From: JAXMAO01 sp046350375 | Lineage (GTDB): Bacteria; Planctomycetota; Phycisphaerae; UBA1845; UTPLA1 | Assembly: GCA_046350375.1 (NCBI GenBank) | Contig: JAXMAO010000002.1 | Span: 186,001 to 250,000 of the forward strand | DNA length: 64,000 nt | Direction: 5' to 3' | Shown: one piece after another, positions 34,566 to 44,656 of the stretch | How the letters are laid out: the number at the start of each line of letters is the position of its first letter | How positions within the stretch are numbered: the first letter of the stretch is position 1 | Position numbers and translations under genes: made by a program | Notes under the pieces: generated by a model | Told to the model about the DNA's origin: nothing | Databases searched by the model: none | What the model saw: the letters and a program-made list of their open reading frames with translations, nothing else

Positions 34566-34914
34566 CTCGAATGGGCCGGCCGCGAGCCCCGGAAACCGCC
34601 GCGGCCGGGCCGGCATGCGACACGGTGCGCGGCGGCGCGGCGGCGCACCGAACCAACTGACGGGCGAAATGGTCGGCAGCGCGTCGGCGCGACGCGGGCA
34701 CTTCCCCGGATCGGACCCAACGGATTGAGTCCTCGCGAGGCAGCCGGGCCGATGAGCCCGACCGAACGATCCGCCGGTTCGTGAAGGAAATCACAACTTT
34801 CGGCCCGTTCAGGCCGCCGCGCAAGACGAGACCGGCCCGGCACGCCGCGACGCCGGCGACGCAGGCGAATCAGCCGAATCTGAAGCGACCAGTCCATTGA
34901 ATGAGGAGCTGAAT
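34566..34914 (+). other. Long hppA leader with hairpins
   Basis: No protein gene is supported here. Hairpins are visible: CGGTGCGC (34623-34630) with GCGCACCG (34643-34650), and CGGGC-CGATGA-GCCCG near 34745-34760. I do not recognise a known riboswitch core. The stretch could simply be an untranslated leader, or hold a regulatory element for the pyrophosphatase. Confidence 0.4.
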
Positions 34915-37455
34915 GTGAATTCACGGCAGCGACAGAGAGGCGACCGCGTGACGGTCATCGGCATGTTGGGGTGTGCGCTGGCGGCGATGCTGATGATGGC
35001 CGCGCCGGCGCTGGCGAGCGAGGCGGACCTGGCGATCCCCGATCTGCACCAGGGGACGTTCCACCTGTTCGGCAAGACAATCACGGCTTGGAACCTGCTG
35101 TTCGGCGGCGCCGCGATCATCGCGATCACGCTGGGGTTCAGCCTCTATCTGCGCGGCCAGATTCACAAGCTGCCGGCCCACAAGTCGATGCTGAACGTCG
35201 CGGACACGATCTACGCGACCTGCAAGACCTACCTGACTCAGCAGGGCAAGTTCCTGCTGATGCTGTTCGCCATCATGGCGTGCGCCATGACCTACTACTT
35301 TATGGGGCTGCAACACGAGTCGATCCGCACGGCGGCGCTGGTGCTGTTCTTCTCGGTGGTCGGCATGGGCGGGTCGTACTGCGTGGCATGGTACGGCATT
35401 CGCGTGAACACCTATGCCAATTGCCGCACGGCGTTCGCCTCGCTGCGCGGCGAGCCGTGGGACGTGGTCAACATTCCGCTGCGGGCCGGCATGTCGGTCG
35501 GGCTGTTCCTAATCTCGCTCGAACTGATCATGATGGTCATCATCCTGCTGTTCGTGCCGCGGCAGATCGTGGGTTACTGCTTCCTGGGCTTCGCGATCGG
35601 CGAATCGCTGGGCGCGTCGGCGCTGCGCATCGCCGGCGGCATCTTCACGAAGATTGCCGACATCGGCTCGGACCTGATGAAGATCGTCTTCAAGGTGAAG
35701 GAGGACGATCCTCGCAACCCGGGCGTGATCGCCGACTGCACCGGCGACAACGCCGGCGACTCGGTCGGTCCGACGGCGGACGGCTTCGAGACGTATGGCG
35801 TAACGGGCGTGGCGCTGATCTCGTTCATCACGCTGGCGGTCACAAAGAACGTCGCCAGCAACTACCTCGACCTGCAGGCCAAGCTGATCGTCTGGATTTT
35901 CGCGATGCGGTTCCTGATGGACTGCATGTCGGGCATTTCCTATTTCATCAACCAGGCCATCTCGCAGGCGCAGTATCGCGGCAAGAAGGACTTCAACTTC
36001 GAGGCCCCGCTGACGCGGCTGATCTGGATCGCCTCGATCCTGTGCATCTCGACCTCGTTCTTCATGAGCTACATGCTCATCAGCGACATTTCGGTCACGC
36101 CAGTCACGCCGGGCGCGGCGCCCCTGACGTTGCCCAACCTGTGGTGGCAACTGGCGATGATCATCAGCTGCGGAACGCTGGCGGCGGTGCTGATCCCCGA
36201 GTTCACGAAGATCTTCACCAGCTCGCACTCGAAGCACGTGCACGAGATCGTGACCGCGTCGCGCGAAGGCGGGGCCTCGCTCACGATCCTGTCGGGCATC
36301 GTGTCGGGCAACTTCAGCGCGTTCTGGATGGGCATGTTGATCATGGGGCTGATGGCCGGCGCGTTCGCCGTCAGCCAGCTGGGCGTCGCCACGGGCCAGG
36401 GTCTGTCGGTCATCATGGGCCATTCGTCGATCTTCGCCTTCGGCCTGGTCGCCTTCGGATTCCTGTGCATGGGGCCGGTGAACATCGCCGTCGACAGCTA
36501 CGGCCCGGTGACCGACAACGCGCAGTCGGTGTTCGAGCTGGCGCAGACCGAGTCGATCCCCGGCATCAAGGAGGAGATCCAGCGGGACTTCGGTTTCGTG
36601 CCGGACTTCGAGCGCGGCAAGCACTACCTGGAATCCAACGATTCGGCCGGCAACACGTTCAAGGCCACGGCCAAGCCGGTGCTGATCGGCACGGCGGTGG
36701 TCGGCGCGACCACGATGATCTTCTCGATCATCCTTCTGCTTCAGAAGGCGGGCCTGCTGGCGCTGAGCCTCACGGACGCCCCGGTGATTCTCGGGTTCCT
36801 CTGCGGCGGCGCGGTCATCCACTGGTTCGGCGGCGCGTCGATGCAGGCGGTGACGACCGGCGCCTATCGCGCGGTCGAGTTCATCAAGAAGAACATGAAC
36901 CTCGACAAGAAGGAGGCCGACATCAACGACTCGATCACGGTGGTCCGCATCTGTACGCAGTACGCCCAGAAGGGCATGTGGAACATCTTCATCGCGCTGA
37001 TGTCGATCACGCTGGCGTTCGCCTTCTTCGATCCGAACTTCTTTGTCGCCTACCTCGTCTCGATCGCCGTGTTCGGGCTGTTCCAGGCGATCTACATGGC
37101 CAACGCCGGCGGGGCGTGGGACAACGCCAAGAAGCTGGTCGAGGTGGACTTCAAGGAGAAGAACACCCCGGTGCACGCCGCGACGGTGGTCGGCGACACG
37201 GTCGGCGACCCGTTCAAGGACACGACCAGCGTGGCACTGAACCCGATCATCAAATTCTCGACGCTGTTCGGACTGCTGGCGGTCGAGATCGCCGTGAAGA
37301 TGAAGGAGGCCGCGCGGCACGCAGGCAGATCGGACTACACCGCCGTCATCGGCGCGGTCATGCTGGCGATCGCGCTGGTGTTCGTCTATCGCTCGTTCTA
37401 CTCGATGCGGATTCCGCAGCCCGCGACCGCGAAGCGCCCGGCGGCGGGGCACTGA
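34915..37455 (+). CDS. hppA: Membrane-bound proton-translocating pyrophosphatase, K+-independent type
   Basis: An 846-residue membrane pump that couples pyrophosphate hydrolysis to ion transport. About 16 membrane segments are predicted. Catalytic signatures: EDDPRNPGVIAD, GDNAGDSVGPTADGFETYG, GGAWDNAKKLVEVDF and VVGDTVGDPFKDT. Lysine 583 in GNTFKATAK occupies the position that is alanine in K+-dependent enzymes, so K+-independent proton pumping is expected. The stretch GDNAGDSVGPTADGF differs from the common GDNVGDCAGMAAD form. GTG at 34915 has the ribosome-binding site GAGGAG; a TTG at 34897 is a weaker alternative. The N-terminus resembles a signal sequence. Confidence 0.92.
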   Translation: MNSRQRQRGDRVTVIGMLGCALAAMLMMAAPALASEADLAIPDLHQGTFHLFGKTITAWNLLFGGAAIIAITLGFSLYLRGQIHKLPAHKSMLNVADTIYATCKTYLTQQGKFLLMLFAIMACAMTYYFMGLQHESIRTAALVLFFSVVGMGGSYCVAWYGIRVNTYANCRTAFASLRGEPWDVVNIPLRAGMSVGLFLISLELIMMVIILLFVPRQIVGYCFLGFAIGESLGASALRIAGGIFTKIADIGSDLMKIVFKVKEDDPRNPGVIADCTGDNAGDSVGPTADGFETYGVTGVALISFITLAVTKNVASNYLDLQAKLIVWIFAMRFLMDCMSGISYFINQAISQAQYRGKKDFNFEAPLTRLIWIASILCISTSFFMSYMLISDISVTPVTPGAAPLTLPNLWWQLAMIISCGTLAAVLIPEFTKIFTSSHSKHVHEIVTASREGGASLTILSGIVSGNFSAFWMGMLIMGLMAGAFAVSQLGVATGQGLSVIMGHSSIFAFGLVAFGFLCMGPVNIAVDSYGPVTDNAQSVFELAQTESIPGIKEEIQRDFGFVPDFERGKHYLESNDSAGNTFKATAKPVLIGTAVVGATTMIFSIILLLQKAGLLALSLTDAPVILGFLCGGAVIHWFGGASMQAVTTGAYRAVEFIKKNMNLDKKEADINDSITVVRICTQYAQKGMWNIFIALMSITLAFAFFDPNFFVAYLVSIAVFGLFQAIYMANAGGAWDNAKKLVEVDFKEKNTPVHAATVVGDTVGDPFKDTTSVALNPIIKFSTLFGLLAVEIAVKMKEAARHAGRSDYTAVIGAVMLAIALVFVYRSFYSMRIPQPATAKRPAAGH

Positions 37456-37559
37456 TCCGCCCGCCGCGCGTCGCCGCCTGACTGTGCCCAACCGGCGCCC
37501 GCGCCGCGCTCCCGGCTTGGGCCGATTTCCGAGCGGCGCAGCCCGGGACCACGACCCGC

Positions 37560-38000
37560 ATGGGACGCCGTGCCATCGATGCCAAGCGTCAGGCCCGCGC
37601 TCGCAAGGAGGCGGCCGGCGCCGCTGCGCCCGCGCGGAGACGCAAGCCCCCCGCCCCGGCGGTCAGCCTCGAATTCGCCCGCGCGATTGCACGCCTGCTG
37701 TCGGAGGACAAGTGCGACGATATCGTCGTGCTCGATCTGCGCGGGCGGTCGAGCGTGTGCGACTACTTTGTCATCGGCACCGGCACGTCCCACCGGCAGA
37801 TGCGGGCGGCCGCCGACCACGTCGATGAGCTCGCCACCCCGCGCGGCGAGCGGCTGTTCACCTCGGCCGGGCTGGAAGACGGGCTGTGGGTCGTGCTCGA
37901 TTATGTCGACGTGGTCGTGCACCTGTTCAACGGCGTGCAGCGGACCTTCTACGAACTGGAAACCCTGTGGGGCGAGGCGCCGCGCGTCGAGTGGCGCTGA
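37560..38000 (+). CDS. rsfS: Ribosomal silencing factor RsfS
   Basis: A 146-residue cytoplasmic protein that binds ribosomal protein uL14 and blocks subunit joining when nutrients are short. The family core is clear: ARAIARLLSEDKCDDIVVLDL, DYFVIGTGTSHRQMRAAADH and GLWVVLDYVDVVVHLFN. An Arg/Ala-rich N-terminal extension of about 35 residues precedes it. It lies 104 bases after hppA, with no terminator visible between. Confidence 0.88.
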   Translation: MGRRAIDAKRQARARKEAAGAAAPARRRKPPAPAVSLEFARAIARLLSEDKCDDIVVLDLRGRSSVCDYFVIGTGTSHRQMRAAADHVDELATPRGERLFTSAGLEDGLWVVLDYVDVVVHLFNGVQRTFYELETLWGEAPRVEWR

Positions 38001-38025
38001 GCCGCGCGGCCGATCGCCGGGCGGG

Positions 38026-39810
<1,785 letters not shown>

Positions 39811-39901
39811 GCCGTGTTCCCGTGGGTTCCAGTCCCGAGTGCGACGGGCGTATCTTGCTCGAAGCCCGCGCGGCGGGGAAGAGCGGCCGGGCCGCGATGT
39901 T

Positions 39902-40939
39902 TCAGGAGCCAATCAGCGGGCGCAGCACCCGGTCGGCGACCCAGAAGGCGCCCCAGGCGATCGCGGCGGTCGCGGGAATGGTGAGCACCCAGGCCCAGAC
40001 GATCCGCTCGCCCCACTCCCAGCGGACGCGCTTGGTGCCCTTGACGGCGCCGACGCCGAGGATGGCGCCGGTGATGGCGTGCGTGGTCGAGATCGGAATT
40101 TTGCCGATGGTGGCGCCGATGATGGTGGTCGCGGCGGCGGTCTCGGCGCAGAACCCACCGACCGGCTGAAGGTGGGTGATGCGCTGGCCCATGGTCTTCA
40201 CGATCCGCCAGCCGCCGCAGAGCGTGCCGAGCGCGATGGCCGTGTGACAGACAAGGATGATCCACAGCGCAATCTCGTGGGGGCGTCCGAAGAGCACGTG
40301 GCGGCTGGTTCCCCAGTCGGCATGTCCGGCGGCGGCCAGCAGCATGACGATGATGCCCATGGTCTTCTGGGCGTCGTTGCCGCCGTGACCGAGGCTGTAG
40401 ATGGCGGCCGACAGGAGCTGAAGCCGGCGGAAGGCGCGCTCGGCGACGCGGCGGCGGAAATTCTTGCACAGGTTCATCACCAGGACCATGATCGCCGCGC
40501 CGAGCAGCATGCCGATCAGCGGCGAGAGCACGATGAACAGCAGCAGCGGCACCCAGCCGCTGACGATGATGACATCGAGCCCGGCCTTGGCGATCGCGGC
40601 GCCGGCAATGCCGCCGACCAATGCGTGCGACGAGCTGGACGGCAAACCGTGGTACCAGGTGAAGAGATTCCAGGCGATGGCGCCGCACAACCCGGCGAGC
40701 ACGACGAAGACGTCGACGCAGTCGCCGCGGACCAGCCCGTGGCCGATGGTCTTGGCGACGCCGGTGCCGAAGAGGAACGCGGCGACGAAGTTGAAGAAGG
40801 CGGCCCAGAGGACGGCCTGTCGCGGCGTGAGGACGTGGGTGGAGACGACGGTGGCGATCGAATTCGCGGCGTCGTGAAAGCCGTTCAGGAAGTCGAACAG
40901 CAGCGCGACGACGATGATGAAGATCACCAGTCCGAGCAT
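39902..40939 (-). CDS. PiT-family low-affinity inorganic phosphate transporter
   Basis: A 345-residue membrane protein with two homologous halves. Each half has the signature: FDFLNGFHDAANSIATVVST near the start, and YSLGHGGNDAQKTMGII in the second half. WYHGLPSSSSHALVGG and PISTTHAITGAILGVG are the paired loops of the PiT family. It carries phosphate (as metal phosphate) with protons or sodium. ATG at 40939; no separate regulator or PhoU-like partner is adjacent. Confidence 0.9.
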   Translation of the reverse strand: MLGLVIFIIVVALLFDFLNGFHDAANSIATVVSTHVLTPRQAVLWAAFFNFVAAFLFGTGVAKTIGHGLVRGDCVDVFVVLAGLCGAIAWNLFTWYHGLPSSSSHALVGGIAGAAIAKAGLDVIIVSGWVPLLLFIVLSPLIGMLLGAAIMVLVMNLCKNFRRRVAERAFRRLQLLSAAIYSLGHGGNDAQKTMGIIVMLLAAAGHADWGTSRHVLFGRPHEIALWIILVCHTAIALGTLCGGWRIVKTMGQRITHLQPVGGFCAETAAATTIIGATIGKIPISTTHAITGAILGVGAVKGTKRVRWEWGERIVWAWVLTIPATAAIAWGAFWVADRVLRPLIGS

Positions 40940-41142
40940 TCCGCAGCCTCGCGCGATGCGTGGGTGAGTTCCGACCGCTCCGGAGGCTATCTTGCCCGAG
41001 ACGCGGTGGCACGAAAAGCGGTGCGCGGGCCCCTTTTTTCGCGCCGCCGGCACGGGTATCCTGCCGCCTCCAATCGGACCGGGCCGGCCGCACGCCGACG
41101 GCCGCGCGCGAGAATTCGCACAACCTTTGCGCGGAGTTCAGC

Positions 41143-42780
41143 ATGTCGCAATCGAAGGACCAATGGGGATCGCGACTGGGAATGATTCTCGCGGTCGCCG
41201 GATCGGCGGTCGGGCTCGGCAACTTCCTGCGCTTCCCCGGGCTGGCGGCCCAGAACGGCGGCGGCGCCTTCATGATTCCCTATTTCTGCGCCCTGATCTT
41301 CCTGGGCATCCCGATCTGCTGGGCCGAGTGGACCATGGGCAAGTATGGCGGGCAGTTCGGGTTCAACTCCTGCCCGGCGATTTTCGGCGTGCTGGGGCGG
41401 CGGTCGATCTGGCGCTATCTGGGCGTGATGGGGCTCATCATCCCGATCATCATTTACATGTACTACGTCTACATCGAGTCGTGGTGCCTGCAATACGCCT
41501 GGAACTACGCCGTCGGAACGGTCGACCTCGGCCACGACGCGTCGCAATACGTGGCGCACAGCAAGGCGTTCTTCACGCACGTCACCGGAAGCGACACCGA
41601 CGGCATCATGCTTCGCGACGGCGGGCTGCACCAGAGCGTCGTCTTCTGGCTGATCGTCTTCGCGCTCAACTTCATCCTGATCTACCGCGGCCTGTCGAAG
41701 GGCATCGAGGCCTTCTGCACCTGGGCCATGCCGGTGATGGCGCTGTGCGCGATCGCCGTGCTGGTGCGCGTGCTGACGCTCGGCACGCCCGACCCCGCCA
41801 AGCCCAGTCAGAACGTGTGGGACGCCCTGGGCTTCATGTGGAACCCGAAGCCGCGCGCGTCCGGGCAGTCGTGGATGACGCAGCTGCTCAATCCGCAGGT
41901 CTGGATGGAGGCCGCCGGGCAGATCTTCTTCAGCCTGTCGGTCGGGTTCGGCGTGATCGTCAACTACGCCAGCTACCTGAAGCGCAAGGACGACATCGTG
42001 CTGTCGGGGCTGACCGCCAGCGCCACCAACGAATTCTTCGAGGTCTGCCTGGGGGGCATGATCACCGTGCCGGCCGCGTTCATCTTCCTCGGGGCGGTGG
42101 GCACGCAAGGCTCGTCGTTCCAGGTCGGCTTCCAGACGCTGCCGGTCGTGTTTCAATTCATGCCGGCCGGGCGTTTCTTCGGCTGCATCTGGTTCTTCAT
42201 GCTGTTCCTGGCGGCGATCACGAGTTCGCTGTCGATGCTCCAGCCGGCGATCGCGTTTCTGGAAGAGGGGCTGGGGATCGGCCGGCGCGGCTCGGTGAGC
42301 CTGCTGGGGCTGATCACCGCGCTGGGCTCGTTCTTCGTGATCTGGTTCAGCAAGGACCTGGTGGCGCTCGACACGATGGACACCTGGGTCGGCACGTTCA
42401 TGATCTTCATGCTGGCGATGGTGCAGGTGGCGCTGTTCGCCTGGGTGTTCGGCGTGAAGAAGGGCATCCAGTTTGCGCACATCGGGGCCGAGCTGAAGCT
42501 GCCGCGGCTGTTCGGATTCATGATCAAGTACGTCACGCCGTTCTACCTGGCGATTGTCTTCGTGATGTGGACCATCAAGAACCTGCCGGCGTATGCGCGG
42601 CAGGTGCTGGCGGGCGGCGTGCCGCTGCTGACCATCGGAATGATCGCCGCCGTCTCGGTGTTTCTGCTGGTGCTGATCGCGCTGGCCGGGCCGCGCTGGA
42701 AGGCCGAGAGCCGCGATCGCGGGCAACTGGACGCGCCCGGGCCGCGCGGCTTTCCGGCTTCGACGGGAGGTAAGTCATGA
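41143..42780 (+). CDS. Sodium-dependent amino acid transporter of the NSS (SNF) family
   Basis: A 545-residue membrane protein with about 12 segments. The signature WGSRLGMILAVAGSAVGLGN and RFPGLAAQNGGGAFMIPY in the first segment form the sodium and substrate site, and GQIFFSLSVGFGVIVNYASY is typical for segment 6. Substrate is unknown, but bacterial relatives carry amino acids such as methionine, alanine or tryptophan. Its TGA overlaps the ATG of the small partner gene. Transcription may start from TATCCT near 41057. Confidence 0.9.
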   Translation: MSQSKDQWGSRLGMILAVAGSAVGLGNFLRFPGLAAQNGGGAFMIPYFCALIFLGIPICWAEWTMGKYGGQFGFNSCPAIFGVLGRRSIWRYLGVMGLIIPIIIYMYYVYIESWCLQYAWNYAVGTVDLGHDASQYVAHSKAFFTHVTGSDTDGIMLRDGGLHQSVVFWLIVFALNFILIYRGLSKGIEAFCTWAMPVMALCAIAVLVRVLTLGTPDPAKPSQNVWDALGFMWNPKPRASGQSWMTQLLNPQVWMEAAGQIFFSLSVGFGVIVNYASYLKRKDDIVLSGLTASATNEFFEVCLGGMITVPAAFIFLGAVGTQGSSFQVGFQTLPVVFQFMPAGRFFGCIWFFMLFLAAITSSLSMLQPAIAFLEEGLGIGRRGSVSLLGLITALGSFFVIWFSKDLVALDTMDTWVGTFMIFMLAMVQVALFAWVFGVKKGIQFAHIGAELKLPRLFGFMIKYVTPFYLAIVFVMWTIKNLPAYARQVLAGGVPLLTIGMIAAVSVFLLVLIALAGPRWKAESRDRGQLDAPGPRGFPASTGGKS

Positions 42781-42929
42781 CCGCCGGCGGCTTGATCTTC
42801 ATGGTGGGCTCGCTCGGCTTCGTGCTGTGGCTCACCTATTTCTGCTTCGCGCGGGTGCTGCGCAAGCCGACCGCGGCCGATCACATGCACGCCCCGCTCG
42901 ACATCGACACGCACGACCGGAACACGTAG
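42777..42929 (+). CDS. Small single-span partner protein of the NSS transporter
   Basis: A 50-residue protein missed by a 60-residue cut-off. It starts at an ATG overlapping the transporter stop (ATGA), so the two are translationally coupled. One membrane segment (GLIFMVGSLGFVLWLTYFCF, about residues 5-24) is followed by a short charged, His-rich tail. Small single-span proteins directly after NSS transporter genes are known; MetS, needed for MetP methionine uptake, is one. The position and shape fit that type. Function is inferred from context. Confidence 0.75.
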   Translation: MTAGGLIFMVGSLGFVLWLTYFCFARVLRKPTAADHMHAPLDIDTHDRNT

Positions 42930-42940
42930 CCGCGCAACAA

Positions 42941-42976
42941 AACGAAAAAGGCCCGCCCGCGGTGAGCGGACGGGCC
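42941..42976 (-). terminator. Intrinsic terminator, minus strand
   Basis: Read leftwards, an 11-pair stem (including one G-U) formed by 42976-42966 and 42960-42950 with a 5-base loop is followed by a TTTTT run and a further TTTT stretch. It serves the hypothetical gene at 43019-44509. Confidence 0.8.
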
Positions 42977-43018
42977 CGGATTCACAAACGCTTCGTCGCG
43001 ACGGCGATCGGCGATTGC

Positions 43019-44509
43019 CTACGCCATCGCCGGAACCGCGCGATGGGCCGACGCCTTGAGCACCGCGTCGGTCCAGGCGTACTCGCGGTCCTCGCGCTCG
43101 CGGCTCGGAAGCACCTCGGCCGTGAGCAACTGCATCATGCACCAGAAGCGGATCCACAGCCGCCGCGCGGCCTCGACGTCCTCGCTGGCGTCGAAGGCCT
43201 GCCGCAGCCCGGCCAACGCCAGATGGGCCGGCACCTCGCGGATGGAATCGGCCCAGCGGATCTCGCGATCCTTGACGCAGTTCTCGTCGCCGGCGAGCAG
43301 AATGTCGCGGACCTTCTGGACATGCTGCGACTCGGTCGACAGGAACGGCGGGCAGACGTCGATCATCCGCACGCCGCCGAGCTTCTGCACCGGGGTAAAG
43401 GCGATCAGCCCGGCGACCGCGCGGGCCTCGTTGATGAGCTGCATCCAGACCGGCCCGAACGTGCGCGAGAGCTGAGTCGGGTCGCCGCACAGCATGTGCA
43501 CCTGGCCGAACTGGGCCCGCGCCTCCTCGGGGAAGCCGAGCAGGTGCAGCGCCTGGAGCATGATGTGCCAGCGGACGTAGATCGGCGGGGTGGGCGCATC
43601 GGCCGATCCGGCGATCGCGGCCTGCGGGTCGCTGCCGAGCAGCTCGACCATGCCGCTGACGTAGGCCGGTCCCATGCGCATGACGCCGAAGACGTCGGCG
43701 AAGAGGGTCTCGTGCCAGCGCGACCAGAGGGGCGCGGTCTGAGACGAGACGTTGGCGTTGACGCTTTCGCGCAGCAGCTTGTGGGCGAATTCGAAGCCCA
43801 GTTGCAGGTCGTGGTAGAGCTGCAGCGCGACTTCGTGCGCGATGGCGACCAGGTTCCACGGGTCGGCGGTGAACTCGCGCGGCACGGCCAGCAGGGTGAT
43901 CGGGATCTGCCGGCCGGCGATAGCGGCCGCCTGGGCGTGCTGCCGCCAGACGTAGAGCGCGTCGGGCGTATCGGTGAGGTAGGCGAGCGGGATGCGCGCC
44001 AACGCTTCCTTGGGGATCAGTCCGCGCTGGTGGACGATCTTGGCGGTGGGCAGGTAGAGGTCGCGGATGATGGCGTCGATGGCGGCGATCTTGTGGCAGT
44101 AGTCGTGGCCGCAGCGCTGCTGGAAGGCGCGCGACACGAACGCCAGGGTGTCGCGGTTGGGGTTGAGCATGCGCTGTTCGATGTCGTTGAGGATGGCGAG
44201 CGATTCGTGGTTGCGACCCTGGTCGAGCAGGGCGCGGGCCCGGTCGAACTGCTCGTTGATCTTCTCGAGCAGGAAGTCGGTCCACTTGCGGAGGGTGTCG
44301 ATCTGCACCGCGACCGGCCGGAGCCGCGTGCGGGTGCGGTCGACCACGCTGTCAAACTCTTCACGCTCGGCGGGCGTGAAGCGCGCGAGCAGGTCGCCGC
44401 GCATCTCGTTCGAGACGGTATCGGCGTAGAGCGCCCAGCGGCGCAGCGCGGTTTGCATTTCGCGCGCCCGCGTGCGCAGCGTGGTCAGTCTCTGGCGAAT
44501 GAAGTTCAT
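43019..44509 (-). CDS. Hypothetical protein, possibly a degenerate zinc-peptidase-like protein
   Basis: A 496-residue cytoplasmic protein, helical at the N-terminus (about 1-180). The middle carries PWNLVAIAHEVALQLYHDL, where the motif HEVAL stands where active zinc peptidases have HExxH. WHETLFADVFGVMRMGPAYV follows about 50 residues later, where a third ligand could sit. So it resembles a peptidase fold that has lost the second histidine, or an unrelated helical protein. No family is firmly recognised. ATG at 44509 has AAAGGAA upstream. It lies downstream of the 14-residue repeat protein gene, and both are read leftwards to the terminator. Confidence 0.6.
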   Translation of the reverse strand: MNFIRQRLTTLRTRAREMQTALRRWALYADTVSNEMRGDLLARFTPAEREEFDSVVDRTRTRLRPVAVQIDTLRKWTDFLLEKINEQFDRARALLDQGRNHESLAILNDIEQRMLNPNRDTLAFVSRAFQQRCGHDYCHKIAAIDAIIRDLYLPTAKIVHQRGLIPKEALARIPLAYLTDTPDALYVWRQHAQAAAIAGRQIPITLLAVPREFTADPWNLVAIAHEVALQLYHDLQLGFEFAHKLLRESVNANVSSQTAPLWSRWHETLFADVFGVMRMGPAYVSGMVELLGSDPQAAIAGSADAPTPPIYVRWHIMLQALHLLGFPEEARAQFGQVHMLCGDPTQLSRTFGPVWMQLINEARAVAGLIAFTPVQKLGGVRMIDVCPPFLSTESQHVQKVRDILLAGDENCVKDREIRWADSIREVPAHLALAGLRQAFDASEDVEAARRLWIRFWCMMQLLTAEVLPSREREDREYAWTDAVLKASAHRAVPAMA

Positions 44510-44599
44510 GTTGGGGTTCCTTTCCCGGCCGGGGCCGGATGAGGCTTGGCTGGCATATGAAAACGGAGCACGGCAACCCCGCTCGACGGATCCGGTCGA

Positions 44600-44640
44600 A
44601 CGGGGCTGCCAGCCCCAACACAACAGACTCTGTTGTCGTG
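44600..44640. repeat. Two inverted repeats between the hypothetical genes
   Basis: GGGGCT-GCC-AGCCCC is a perfect hairpin at 44602-44616. ACAACAGACTCTGTTGT at 44620-44636 is a perfect 8-base-arm palindrome around one base. Either may be a terminator part or operator; no long T run follows on either strand. Confidence 0.45.
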
Positions 44641-44656
44641 TTCGTTCACGGCGTCC

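Noticed and set aside
34037..34728. Small open frames inside and after the candidate RNA
   Set aside because: They overlap base-paired structure, have no ribosome-binding site and no protein-like sequence.
34566..34914. Known riboswitch in the hppA leader
   Set aside because: No match to the core motifs I know for c-di-GMP, fluoride, cobalamin, glycine or guanidine riboswitches.
44600..44640. Intrinsic terminator between the hypothetical genes
   Set aside because: The hairpin and palindrome are perfect, but no T tract follows on either strand.
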